Source: Pyxidicoccus sp. MSG2 (lineage in GTDB: Bacteria; Myxococcota; Myxococcia; Myxococcales; Myxococcaceae). From it: a DNA stretch of 64,000 nucleotides. Position 1 is the first letter of the stretch. Every line of letters starts with the position of its first letter. The notes beneath the pieces are model-generated. The model made no database searches, was not told where the DNA came from, and was given only the letters and a program-made list of their open reading frames with translations. The position numbers and the translations under genes were made by a program. Where the stretch lies: assembly GCF_026626705.1 (NCBI RefSeq), contig NZ_JAPNKC010000001.1, positions 11,432,001 to 11,496,000 of the forward strand, in the 5' to 3' direction. Shown piece by piece: positions 15,221 to 23,520 of the stretch.

Positions 15221-16999
15221 TCAACCTCTAAATAGTCGGCTGACTGCCAACAGCCTGGGACCTGCTACTGCCTCAGTGGAGGAATTACTGCGGACGAATG
15301 CCTCTTCCCCGACAAACGAGACCTCCCGCTGTGGTGGGATTTGAATGCGAACAACAGAGAGCCCTCTATAGTCGATCGTGTCAATGTTAGCCAGGGCCTG
15401 AGTCTTTAGCGGCTCTGAGAGTCCCGAGATTTTGATTGCGCTGACAATTTGCTCGACATGCTTTTCAATGCTAGTTTTCAGGCTCCTTGCTTCGCGATCA
15501 ACGCCAACAACAAATGTGTCTCCAACCTGGATTGGATTGATCTGGTCTAGGGCTTGGATGCGTAAAGCATCTTTCTGGTTGTTGGCAATCCCAAAATACA
15601 GATAGCCCTCGCTTTGAGGGCCAAGATTGGCGATTGCGCAAAGCATCTCCGGCAAGCGGCGTAGCACCTCAGGATCCCGACTCCGATCATTGGATAGGCG
15701 AAGGATGCCCTGCTTGAACTCGTACCGAGGAGTCTCAATCTTGGAGCGTCTCAGTGAGTTCTCAAAGTCGATTACGAGTCCAGGACCATGCTTCAATACC
15801 GGCGGCTCTTTGTGTACAAAGTGCCGCTCAATCAGCCCCTTTGTTAGGCCGATGTTGTTGATTCTGTCCTCCGTGGTTGCGTAATGTGCGCTCACCTTTA
15901 GCTTGGCTCTCAGGCCCTTGAGGGCAGCCATGATGTCTTTGGGATTGTCAGGCGAGCGTTCCTGGCGAACAATCAGGTCAAAAAAGGCCATGAATACAGC
16001 ATAAAAGGCCGTCTTGATTGGGTTTCCGCTTTGAGGATTTACCGTCTTGCGCAGAGCGTTGCGCTCAGTGCTGTAGGCGAGGATGGTTTCATTGAGAACC
16101 GAGAAAGTTGTCTTGATCTCGTTTTGAAGGCGGTTCGCTCCGTAAGCTGCCAGCGCCTGTTCAACCTCTTGTGATTCTTTTTGCTTCTGGTCGTACAGAA
16201 CGTCGAAGAACTCCTTGCTGGCGGGCAAGGGCTTACCCAGGACTACAGAAGCTGCAATGTCTGCAAGGAGGGCTTCGTCATCGCTGTCCCGCAGTTGTGC
16301 TGAAGTGATGATTCCCTGCTTGCACCACACTGTGTCATCAGCGCGAACGCGGTAGCCCTGTTTGGCGCCAATAGTTTCAATGCTGATTTCGGGCATGTCG
16401 GAGAGCAGGAGTACTTCCTTTGACACATCTCCGCGTAGCTCTGCGGCAAGTTGCCTAATTAGATCCGCAAATTTGCTGACAACACCGGCCTGCCGCTTCT
16501 CTTGATCGCTTAGTTGCTTCCCTCCCGAGTTGATTCTTCCAAACACCTCCGTGATGTCGGACTCATTGCGTGATGGATAAATCGTTACGGCGAGTTGATA
16601 GTCCAGCAACTCCGCGCACTGAGCAGGGGTGAGTCGGAGCTGCTCCTCTGGTGCCTCCGTAAAAAGCCCTGCTGCAGCGACTTGGCTTGCCCGGGCGAAT
16701 TCGCGAACCGAAAAATATCGACCATCAAAGTTGAACACGTTTTCGATGAATGCGAATATGGCGTTGAGGCGTTGCATTCCATCGATAATTTCATACTTGT
16801 TTGGGCCGTGGATCTCCGGCTTCTCCGCAAGTAGGATCAGTGGGATCGGGTAGCCTCTCAGCAAACTCCCGATTAGGCGTTGCTTCTCTTCAACGGTCCA
16901 AACCAGCTTCCTTTGATATCTGCGATTGACGAGAAGAAACCCCTCTCGATAGAGGCGGTAAGCCTCCTGAACGCTCATTCCTCTAGGTGAAATGCTCAC
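15221..16999 (-). CDS. DUF262 (GmrSD-type) protein fused to AlbA_2/Schlafen-like domain
   Basis: 592 residues from a GTG at 16999; an ATG seven codons in is an alternative. The N-terminal DUF262 domain has NRRYQRKLVWTVEEKQRLI, the signature YEIIDGMQRLNAIFAFIE, and EVFGRINSGGKQLSDQEKRQ. This ParB/Srx-like fold forms the nucleotide-using part of GmrSD, BrxU and SspE defence nucleases. Residues about 400-560 resemble an AlbA_2 (Schlafen-type) domain: FENSLRRSKIETPRYEFKQG and SEGYLYFGIANNQ. No DUF1524 HNH domain is present, so the nuclease part of GmrSD is missing or replaced. Lower GC than the chromosome around it. An anti-phage role is inferred from domain family and island context. Confidence 0.8.
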   Translation of the reverse strand: MSISPRGMSVQEAYRLYREGFLLVNRRYQRKLVWTVEEKQRLIGSLLRGYPIPLILLAEKPEIHGPNKYEIIDGMQRLNAIFAFIENVFNFDGRYFSVREFARASQVAAAGLFTEAPEEQLRLTPAQCAELLDYQLAVTIYPSRNESDITEVFGRINSGGKQLSDQEKRQAGVVSKFADLIRQLAAELRGDVSKEVLLLSDMPEISIETIGAKQGYRVRADDTVWCKQGIITSAQLRDSDDEALLADIAASVVLGKPLPASKEFFDVLYDQKQKESQEVEQALAAYGANRLQNEIKTTFSVLNETILAYSTERNALRKTVNPQSGNPIKTAFYAVFMAFFDLIVRQERSPDNPKDIMAALKGLRAKLKVSAHYATTEDRINNIGLTKGLIERHFVHKEPPVLKHGPGLVIDFENSLRRSKIETPRYEFKQGILRLSNDRSRDPEVLRRLPEMLCAIANLGPQSEGYLYFGIANNQKDALRIQALDQINPIQVGDTFVVGVDREARSLKTSIEKHVEQIVSAIKISGLSEPLKTQALANIDTIDYRGLSVVRIQIPPQREVSFVGEEAFVRSNSSTEAVAGPRLLAVSRLFRG

Positions 17000-17408
17000 G
17001 GTTTCCCCACTCTTGGTTGATCTTCTGGCGGCAGCGCGAGCTTGCCCGCGCGGCCGACCGTTTGCGTCAAAATGCTACCGTGGCCGTAGGATATCGTAGG
17101 AAAATTCGTAGTGCCTACCGAAGCAGGGGCTTAGAGGCCGCACTTGGCAGGCTCAAAGCACGAGGGGCCGCATGCGCGGGTCGCCCCGTCTCCGCGCCTG
17201 AATGAGCACATATGCCCCCGATCCGAGGCGCTGTGCGTAAACGCGCCCGATTGCTGCTGCGCTTGGACGGCTTTCCGAGGGCTAACCCAAGGCGGTGCTG
17301 TGCGAGCGCACATCTTACTACGTGCGGGGTTGTAACGGCACTCAGGCCTTATCGTAGCTTCTTCCGCCCAAGCGCAGCGTGTCCAGATGTTGCCGCACCA
17401 GCCGCTCT
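17000..17408. other. Accessory spacer, no gene recognised
   Basis: About 400 bp of mixed composition between the DUF262 gene and the integrase remnant. Near 17080-17115 there is a run of short TAGGAT/TAGGAA and CGTAG repeats. No coding remnant or RNA was identified. Confidence 0.3.
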
Positions 17409-17661
17409 CGGAATGGCCAGCCGATAACGCGGGCTGGGCTCGTGCACTCTGCGCACTGCGAAGGTGGCGACGCAGTAGTGCCGGTTCATGCACAGCAGTA
17501 CCGCGCTCTCCCGAGTCTCCGGCGCAAGGTGGGCGTACCGCATGGTCATCTCGATGGTCGCGTGGCCCATCAGCTCCTTGATGACCTTCAGCGGGACACC
17601 GCGCACGGCGAGGTGACTGCCGTAGATATGGCGCAGGTCGTGCCAGCCGATGCGCCCCTGC
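17409..17661 (-). pseudogene. Tyrosine recombinase, C-terminal remnant
   Basis: The minus frame reads GRIGWHDLRHIYGSHLAVRG, VPLKVIKELMGHATIEMT, MRYAHLAPETRESAV. This includes the HxLRH, GH and nucleophile Tyr elements of phage-type integrases. The sequence downstream loses similarity (frameshift or decay), and the 5' side is broken by the IS630 derivative. A short piece of the same frame (RPLRALRAAGISR) continues beyond the insertion at about 18365-18405. This is probably what remains of the island integrase. Confidence 0.8.
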
Positions 17662-18364
17662 TAAGCCACCCGGGGTAAGTCCTGTCAGGGGGGCTCGCGT
17701 AGCGAGAGAACCGCGAGCCGTCCTGAGCGCTGCAGTCGATAGAGCAGCCGCACCGTGTCGGGGTAGAACGCCTCGCGCTCACGGGTCAGCATGCGGCTGA
17801 AGAAGGTTTCCTTCAAGTGCTCCCAGAAACCCTCAATCCAGTTGAGGGTTTCTGAGGTGTACGGGGGCAAGTAGAAGGGGCGTACCCAAGGCCCACTCCG
17901 CACTCAGGGCCACCTGCGTGCGCTGCTTCAGATAGGAGGCCAGCCGCCCACACGTCCAGCGACCAAAGAAGAAGTCCAACTGCCTGGGGTCGGTCTGCAC
18001 CGTCTGCATCAATACCCGCAGGTAGGTAGCAGTGACTCGAGGAGGCCGGCCAGGGCGAGGCTCATCCGCCAGGCCTTGCCAGCCCTGCTGCCGCCAGGGG
18101 AGCCGGCAGCGGTACACCGTGCGAGGAGTCACCCCCAATGTGCGCGCGATGGCGCTGGCGCTCTGGCCCTGAGCACTCCACAGGAGGATGGTTGCGCGCA
18201 ACGCTTCCCCGGCGTGCTGCTGCTGATGCAGCAGGCGCTGAAGCTTCCTGCGTTCGCGAGGCGTCAGCGTGACGCCCTGGCTCCTCCGCATGCCGCAGCG
18301 CCTTCCAATTGGATGGGCCGCAACGATATTACCCCCTGACAGGACTTACCCCGGGTGGCTTAGC
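17660..18364 (-). mobile_element. Internally deleted IS630-family element with perfect inverted repeats
   Basis: Perfect 33-nt inverted repeats lie at 17660-17692 and 18332-18364, with flanking TA dinucleotides as expected for IS630 target duplication. The element proper is about 700 bp, against about 1.1-1.2 kb for a full IS630. It is inserted in the tyrosine recombinase remnant. The transposase is present only as its two ends, so movement would need a helper element. Confidence 0.8.
17688..18291 (-). pseudogene. IS630 transposase with deleted DDE core
   Basis: The 5' part starts at ATG 18291 and gives a helix-turn-helix N-terminus (LTPRERRKLQRLLHQQQH, ARTLGVTPRTVYRCRLPW, LADEPRPGRPPRVT) up to about residue 125. 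The 3' part, in a different frame, gives the end of the catalytic domain (PPYTSETLNWIEGFWEHLKE). The middle, with both catalytic Asp residues, is missing. This explains the shortened element. Confidence 0.8.
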
Positions 18365-18423
18365 GGCTGATGCCCGCCGCCCGCAGCGCACGAAGGGGTC
18401 GTCCGCTCGCACCGAAAGTCAGA

Positions 18424-18795
18424 TCAGGAAGGCTCCGCCAGGGCCGCCCGCGATTCGGGGGCGGGGAAGGGGGCGGCGAAGTACTGCGTCTCGTGCACCA
18501 CCGACTCGCCGGCAAATTCCATGATGGAGATCGAGTGGGTCGGCACACCGTCATAGGTGATGATGCACTCGCTGACCCACAGATCCCCGCTGCCGACGAT
18601 CCGTAGCACGGTGAAGTGCCGATCGGCCGGGTGCCCGCCGCGTTGCGCCGCAATCGTGGTGCGACCACGGAAACGTTCACCCGATTGCGGGTAGTCGAGG
18701 ATAGCGTCCTCGGCGTAGATCGCGTGTTCGGCTTCGATCTCGCCGCTTTCGGATGCCCGCCAGTGTTCCTCGATCGCGGCCCTGATCGATTCCAT
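18424..18795 (-). CDS. SnoaL-like (NTF2-fold) protein
   Basis: 123 residues from ATG 18795. It reads as a small alpha+beta cone protein: IRAAIEEHWRASESGEIEAE, HAIYAEDAILDYPQSGE, RFRGRTTIAAQR, ADRHFTVLRIVGSGDLW, and a final SIMEFAGESVVHETQYFA. This pattern fits the SnoaL/nuclear transport factor 2 family, often of unknown substrate. The 3' end adjoins the integrase fragment, so the gene probably marks the chromosomal side of the island. The last few residues (AALAEPS) could be altered by the junction. Confidence 0.75.
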   Translation of the reverse strand: MESIRAAIEEHWRASESGEIEAEHAIYAEDAILDYPQSGERFRGRTTIAAQRGGHPADRHFTVLRIVGSGDLWVSECIITYDGVPTHSISIMEFAGESVVHETQYFAAPFPAPESRAALAEPS

Positions 18796-18960
18796 CGCGT
18801 CGTCCGTCCTCGCCGCCGAACCTCATTGGCAACAAGGACAGCATAAGCCGGTTGCTGGTCCGTGCAGACCTCTGCGCCCCACGAGATGAAAGACGGCTGA
18901 GGTGCATGAACGACGCGGGCGTGAAGAAGGCCTTCATGGCGCGCAGCGCCCGGTCGCCAG

Positions 18961-21900
18961 ATGAAGACGGGTTACACTGGCGGCATGGCGAACGCTGGCG
19001 ATGACGAGACTCCGTCGGGGCCACGCGCGGCTGCGCCGGGCGACATGGCCACGATGGATGGAGCGCTCCCCGTCCCGGACCGGAGCCGGGCGCTCCCGTT
19101 CCCCGACTGGGAACGCTACGAGTTCCTCGAACGCCTGGGTCAGGGAGGCATGGGCGAGGTCTTCGAGGCGAGAGACCGCAGGCTCGGGCGCAGGGTGGCG
19201 CTCAAGTTCATCCGGGATGCGAACACGGAGCGCGCAGACCGCTTCCTCCAGGAGGCGAGGACGCAGGTCCGCATCGACCATCCCCACGTGTGCAAGGTGT
19301 TCGAGGTCGGCGAAGTCGGCGGAAGGCCGTACATCGCCATGCAGCTCGTCGCGGGACAGGGATTGGACCACGCGGCCTCCGGGATGTCGCTGACCGAGAA
19401 GGTCCAGGTGATGCGGGACGTCGCCGCCGCGGTCCACGAGGCGCACCGGCTGGGCGTCATCCACCGGGACCTCAAGCCCTCCAACATCCTCGTCGAGCGG
19501 CACGAGGGCGGACGCTGGTTCCCCATCGTCGTGGACTTCGGCCTGGCCTACGACGACGCCCACGGGCACGGCCTCACCCATACGGGGGCGCTGCTGGGCA
19601 CGCCTTCCTACATGGCGCCGGAGCAGGCGAGGGGAGACCTGGCGCACATCGACCGCCGCACGGATGTCTACAGCCTCGGCGCCACGTTCTATGAGTTGCT
19701 CACCGGCGTGACGCCCTTCTCCGCCGCCACGGCCGCGGACGTCGTCACGAAGGTGCTCCAGGAGGAGCCGCCCTCGCCACGCGCGCACGTGCCGGACCTG
19801 CCGGGGGATTTGGAGACGCTGGTCCTCAAGTGTCTCAACAAGGAGCCGGAGCAGCGTTACGCGTCCGCGCGCGCCCTCGCGGAGGACCTGGGGCGGTACC
19901 TGGATGGCGAGCCCATCCTCGCGCGGCGCCCGGGTCTGCTGTACCGCTGGCGGCGCCGCGCGCGAAAGCACCGCGCGCTGGTAGGGGTCTCCGCGCTGTC
20001 GCTGGCCAGCATCCTCGTTCTCTCCGTGCTGGGCGCGCGCTCGTGGCTGGAGGCCCGGCACACGCGCGCCCAGCTCGCGACGCGGGCCCGGTTGGCCGAG
20101 CAGGTGGGCCAGCAGGTGAAGGAGATTGAGTGGTTCCTGCGCACGGCCTACGCCCTGCCGCTGCACGACACCCAACGGGAGCAGCAGCTCGTCCGCGAGC
20201 GGATGGCGCGCATCGCCTCGCAGGCGCGGGAGCTGGATGAGTACGGCCAGGCCTTGATTCACTACGCGCTGGGGCGGGGCCACCTGGCGATGCAGGAGTT
20301 CGAGCAGGCGCACGCGGAGCTGACGCAGGCGCACCAGCTGGGCCTGGACTCACCCGAGCTGCACTACGCCCTGGGCCAGGCGCTCGGCGCGAGGTACCGC
20401 CAGGGGCTGGAGGACATGCGACGCGGTGGCGACAAGGCCTGGGTGGCGAAGCGCCAGCAGGCCCTGGAGCAGGAATACCTCGTGCCCGCGCTCCAGTCCC
20501 TCGAGCGCAGCCGCGCGCTGGAGCTGGAGTCGCCCCACTACCTCGAGGGCCTCATCGCCCTCTACCGCAAGGACTACGACGCGGCGGCGCGGGCGGCCGC
20601 GCGAGCCACCGTGTCCGCGCCGTGGATGTACGAGGCCCGGAGGCTCGCCGGCGATGTGGCCCTTGCCAGGGCGGTGGAGCGGCGGGAGCGCGGGGACTAC
20701 GACGCGGCCCGGGCGGGACTCGAGGAGGCCGCCACGCTGTACACGCAGGCCCTGGAGGCGGGGCGGAGCGACGCGAGCAGCTACGAGGCGCTCGCGCAGA
20801 CGTGGCTGGAGCGCGTGGACGTCGAGCTCGACCAGGGCCGGCCCGCCCGGGACGCGCTGGAGCGCACGCTGGCGGCCACCGCCCAGGCCGCCCGCGCCGC
20901 GCCCCACCGCTCCATGTCCTACCGGCAGCGAGCCTATGCCCTGATGCGCCAGTACAAGGTCGAGAACACCCAGGGGGCCGTCGAGAAACTGGAGCCTGTT
21001 CTCACGGATTGGATTGCCTCCGGGCTGCGCGCGGTGGAGCGGGCTCCGAACGACGTGTATGCCCATGATGCGCTCGCCAGCGGCTACTACACGCGCGGGC
21101 TCTACGAGTGGCGGAACCAGCGCGACCCCCACTCCTTCTGGGACGAGGCCATCGTCCGGCTGGAGCACGCGCTCCAGCTCCAGCCCGACTATCCGTGGGC
21201 ACTGAACGACCTGGCGCTCATCCACTTCAACAAGGGCAACCACCTCCGGGAGCACGGCGAGGACCCCCGCCCGGAGTTCGCGGAGGCGGCGCGGTACTTC
21301 GAGCAGGCCGCGCGGGCGGACCCTCAATACCTCTATGCCTGGTCGAATCAGGTTCACGTCTACAACGCGCTGGCCGAATACGGCCTCGGCCGCGGGCTGG
21401 ACCCCGAGGCGCACGCGCGCAGGTCCATCGAGGCGGGCGAGCGCAGCCTCGCCATCAACGCGAACCATTCCTCGGCGCTGGGCGGCATGGCCGCCGCGGA
21501 GCTGATGCGCGCGCAGTACCTGCTGGAGGCCGGAGGGGACGTGCGCCCGCCGCTGGAGCGCGCCCGCCAGCAGTTGGAGCGGGGGCTGCGCATCAACCCC
21601 ACGGACGGACGCAGCCACCTCTACATGGCGGAGGCGCACCACCTCGCGGCGCTCCAGGCGATGCGGGACGGAGGCAATCCCGCCGCCGAGCTGGAAGCGA
21701 GCCGCGCCGCGCTGGAGCGGGCCTACCGGGGCGCGCCCGGGTGTGTCGACTGCCGCGTCGTCGGCGCGCGGGTGGCGCTCACGGAGGCGGAGTGGGCGGG
21801 ACGGCAGGGCAGGCCAAGCCTGCCATTGCTGCACAGGGCGCGGGCCGAGGCACAGCGCGCCGTGGACATGGTTCCCTACTTCGAGGCCCACCAGGAATTG

Positions 21901-22224
21901 GCGCGCGTCTACTGGCGGCTGGCCCAGGCGCTGCCACCCGCCGGAGCGAGCGCGGCCATTGCGAGCGGCCTGGACCAGGTGGAGCGGGCCCTGAAGCTCG
22001 ATGGGAACCTGGCGCAGGCCCACCTCATCCGCGGGGGCCTGCTCCTCATGCGGGCCAGTGGGACGGACGGCCTCGCCACGCGCCAGGAGGCCGCGCTCCA
22101 GGCCCGCGCCGCCTTCGCGCGGGCCTTCGAGCTCAATCCGCTCCTGCTGCCGCGGCACCAGGAGCTCGCGGGCGAGGTGGAGTCGCTGCTGGCACGCCTC
22201 GCCGCGAGCCGGGGACAGCGCTGA
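18961..22224 (+). CDS. Hanks-type Ser/Thr protein kinase with TPR-rich C-terminal region
   Basis: 1,087 residues if started at 18961; ATG 18985 (MANAGDDE) is equally possible because neither has a strong ribosome site. The kinase domain (about 35-300) is complete: GQGGMGEVFEARD, VALKFI, HRDLKPSNIL, VVDFGLA, YMAPEQARG. One transmembrane segment follows near residues 340-365. The long C-terminal part consists of Ala/Leu/Glu-rich helical repeats of TPR type (ALIHYALGRGHLAMQEFEQ, ALNDLALIHFNKGN), suited to bind other proteins. Such kinases abound in Myxococcota. Its stop lies one base from the stop of the convergent ADYC-like gene. Confidence 0.92.
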   Translation: MKTGYTGGMANAGDDETPSGPRAAAPGDMATMDGALPVPDRSRALPFPDWERYEFLERLGQGGMGEVFEARDRRLGRRVALKFIRDANTERADRFLQEARTQVRIDHPHVCKVFEVGEVGGRPYIAMQLVAGQGLDHAASGMSLTEKVQVMRDVAAAVHEAHRLGVIHRDLKPSNILVERHEGGRWFPIVVDFGLAYDDAHGHGLTHTGALLGTPSYMAPEQARGDLAHIDRRTDVYSLGATFYELLTGVTPFSAATAADVVTKVLQEEPPSPRAHVPDLPGDLETLVLKCLNKEPEQRYASARALAEDLGRYLDGEPILARRPGLLYRWRRRARKHRALVGVSALSLASILVLSVLGARSWLEARHTRAQLATRARLAEQVGQQVKEIEWFLRTAYALPLHDTQREQQLVRERMARIASQARELDEYGQALIHYALGRGHLAMQEFEQAHAELTQAHQLGLDSPELHYALGQALGARYRQGLEDMRRGGDKAWVAKRQQALEQEYLVPALQSLERSRALELESPHYLEGLIALYRKDYDAAARAAARATVSAPWMYEARRLAGDVALARAVERRERGDYDAARAGLEEAATLYTQALEAGRSDASSYEALAQTWLERVDVELDQGRPARDALERTLAATAQAARAAPHRSMSYRQRAYALMRQYKVENTQGAVEKLEPVLTDWIASGLRAVERAPNDVYAHDALASGYYTRGLYEWRNQRDPHSFWDEAIVRLEHALQLQPDYPWALNDLALIHFNKGNHLREHGEDPRPEFAEAARYFEQAARADPQYLYAWSNQVHVYNALAEYGLGRGLDPEAHARRSIEAGERSLAINANHSSALGGMAAAELMRAQYLLEAGGDVRPPLERARQQLERGLRINPTDGRSHLYMAEAHHLAALQAMRDGGNPAAELEASRAALERAYRGAPGCVDCRVVGARVALTEAEWAGRQGRPSLPLLHRARAEAQRAVDMVPYFEAHQELARVYWRLAQALPPAGASAAIASGLDQVERALKLDGNLAQAHLIRGGLLLMRASGTDGLATRQEAALQARAAFARAFELNPLLLPRHQELAGEVESLLARLAASRGQR

Positions 22225-22225
22225 G

Positions 22226-23461
22226 TCAGGGCGCGGCCTTGCCGGTGATGATGCGGTGGGGCTGGATGTCCTGCGCGGTGCAGGCGGGGAGCAGGGGCAG
22301 GGCCTCTTGATTCCAGTACTCCAGGTTGAAGAGGTCCGGCCGGCGCTGATTGGTCGGATTGAAGCAGACTGCTCCCGTGGTGTTCCAGATGGCCTCGATG
22401 TTTCCCTGCTCGATGCTGAGCTTCCCGAAGTTGATGACGTTGTCGCGGATGCGGATGTCGGTTCCCTCCACCGTGTAGCTGTTGAAGTCCTGATACGGGT
22501 GCGTCTTCGGGTGGGCGAAGTAGGCGGCACGCTTGCCCTGGATGCAGGCACCGAGGAGCAGGGTCGGGTTCCCGTTGGCCTCGAGCGTGGGGTTCCAGGG
22601 CACGTAGCCCCAGTTCTCCATGCAGGTGACGATGGCGCCCGAGACACAGGCCATGGTGACCGAGCTCGCGGAGGTGTTGATGACGCCCGTGGCGCCATTC
22701 ACCTGGTGCGCCGGCAGGACGGAGAGCGAGAGCGGCGTCTTCTCGCCCTCGGGAGTGGCCTGTGCGTCGCCCGGCTCCGAGCAGTAGTACCCGGAGATAT
22801 TCCGCCGGGTGTTGTCGTACCTGGCTCGATAGCGGAAGAGCTTGAGCTGCGTGTCTGGCCTGTCCGGGTTGGGCGCGCCCGCGAGCGCGACCTCCGTGAA
22901 GGTGAGCTCGAGGGTATATGCGTCCGGGGTGTCGACCCTGAAGAGCAGCATCAGCTTCGGCAGCGTCGAGCCCACCACGTGAGCGGGATTCACCGCGCCC
23001 TCGAGCAGGTAGGTGAAGCCGAGTCGGGACGTGCCCGGCACGGTGGAGGGCTCCACCTTGAGCAGGCTGCCCTGCTTGTCGCCGTCGTAGCGGACCTGGA
23101 TGGGGGTGCTGAGGACCACCGTGTCCTCGGCTCCGGACCAGAGCCGCCCCTTGAGCCGCACGCTGCTCACACCGTCCCCCCTCGCCGGTTGGTTCTCGAA
23201 GGACTCCGGGCAGAAGCGCAGGTTGCTCGCGGGGTAGAGCCAGAGGCAGTAGCTGCCGGTGTCGGAGACGTAGATGCCGGGACCGTTGCCGTCGCCCGGG
23301 CAGGTCGTCCCTCCGGGACAGTGCGTGGCGAGCTCGCTGACCTCCGGAGTCCCGCCGTCCGTCGCCGTGCTCGTGATGCTTCCGTGGGCCGTGCACCCCA
23401 CGAGTGAAACCAGGATGGCCATCAGCGCCACCGCGCTCCGCTGGTCGATTCCGTCCTTCAT
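22226..23461 (-). CDS. Secreted lipoprotein, ADYC-domain-like
   Basis: 411 residues from ATG 23461, preceded by AAAGGG. The lipobox is ILVSLVGC. The central and C-terminal parts are Cys-containing beta-rich sequence with CIQGKRAAYFAHPKTH followed by YTVEGTDIRIRD. This recalls the myxobacterial ADYC domain (RADYC, then a TxxGTxIxxxD segment), although Cys is replaced by Phe here. Other marks are ISGYYCSEPGDA and VTMACVSGAIVTCMENWGY. Function unknown. It follows the FHA/sigma-54 activator on the same strand by 60 bp, so the two may be co-transcribed. Assignment to ADYC is tentative. Confidence 0.7.
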   Translation of the reverse strand: MKDGIDQRSAVALMAILVSLVGCTAHGSITSTATDGGTPEVSELATHCPGGTTCPGDGNGPGIYVSDTGSYCLWLYPASNLRFCPESFENQPARGDGVSSVRLKGRLWSGAEDTVVLSTPIQVRYDGDKQGSLLKVEPSTVPGTSRLGFTYLLEGAVNPAHVVGSTLPKLMLLFRVDTPDAYTLELTFTEVALAGAPNPDRPDTQLKLFRYRARYDNTRRNISGYYCSEPGDAQATPEGEKTPLSLSVLPAHQVNGATGVINTSASSVTMACVSGAIVTCMENWGYVPWNPTLEANGNPTLLLGACIQGKRAAYFAHPKTHPYQDFNSYTVEGTDIRIRDNVINFGKLSIEQGNIEAIWNTTGAVCFNPTNQRRPDLFNLEYWNQEALPLLPACTAQDIQPHRIITGKAAP

Positions 23462-23520
23462 GACCGTTCGCCCTTTCGTGCTGTTCGCGGAGGCGGATTG
23501 CATGAGGCGTGCCTGCGTCA

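Noticed and set aside
17131-17493. Small minus-strand gene upstream of the integrase remnant
   Set aside because: No recognisable product; it overlaps the decayed end of the recombinase in another frame.
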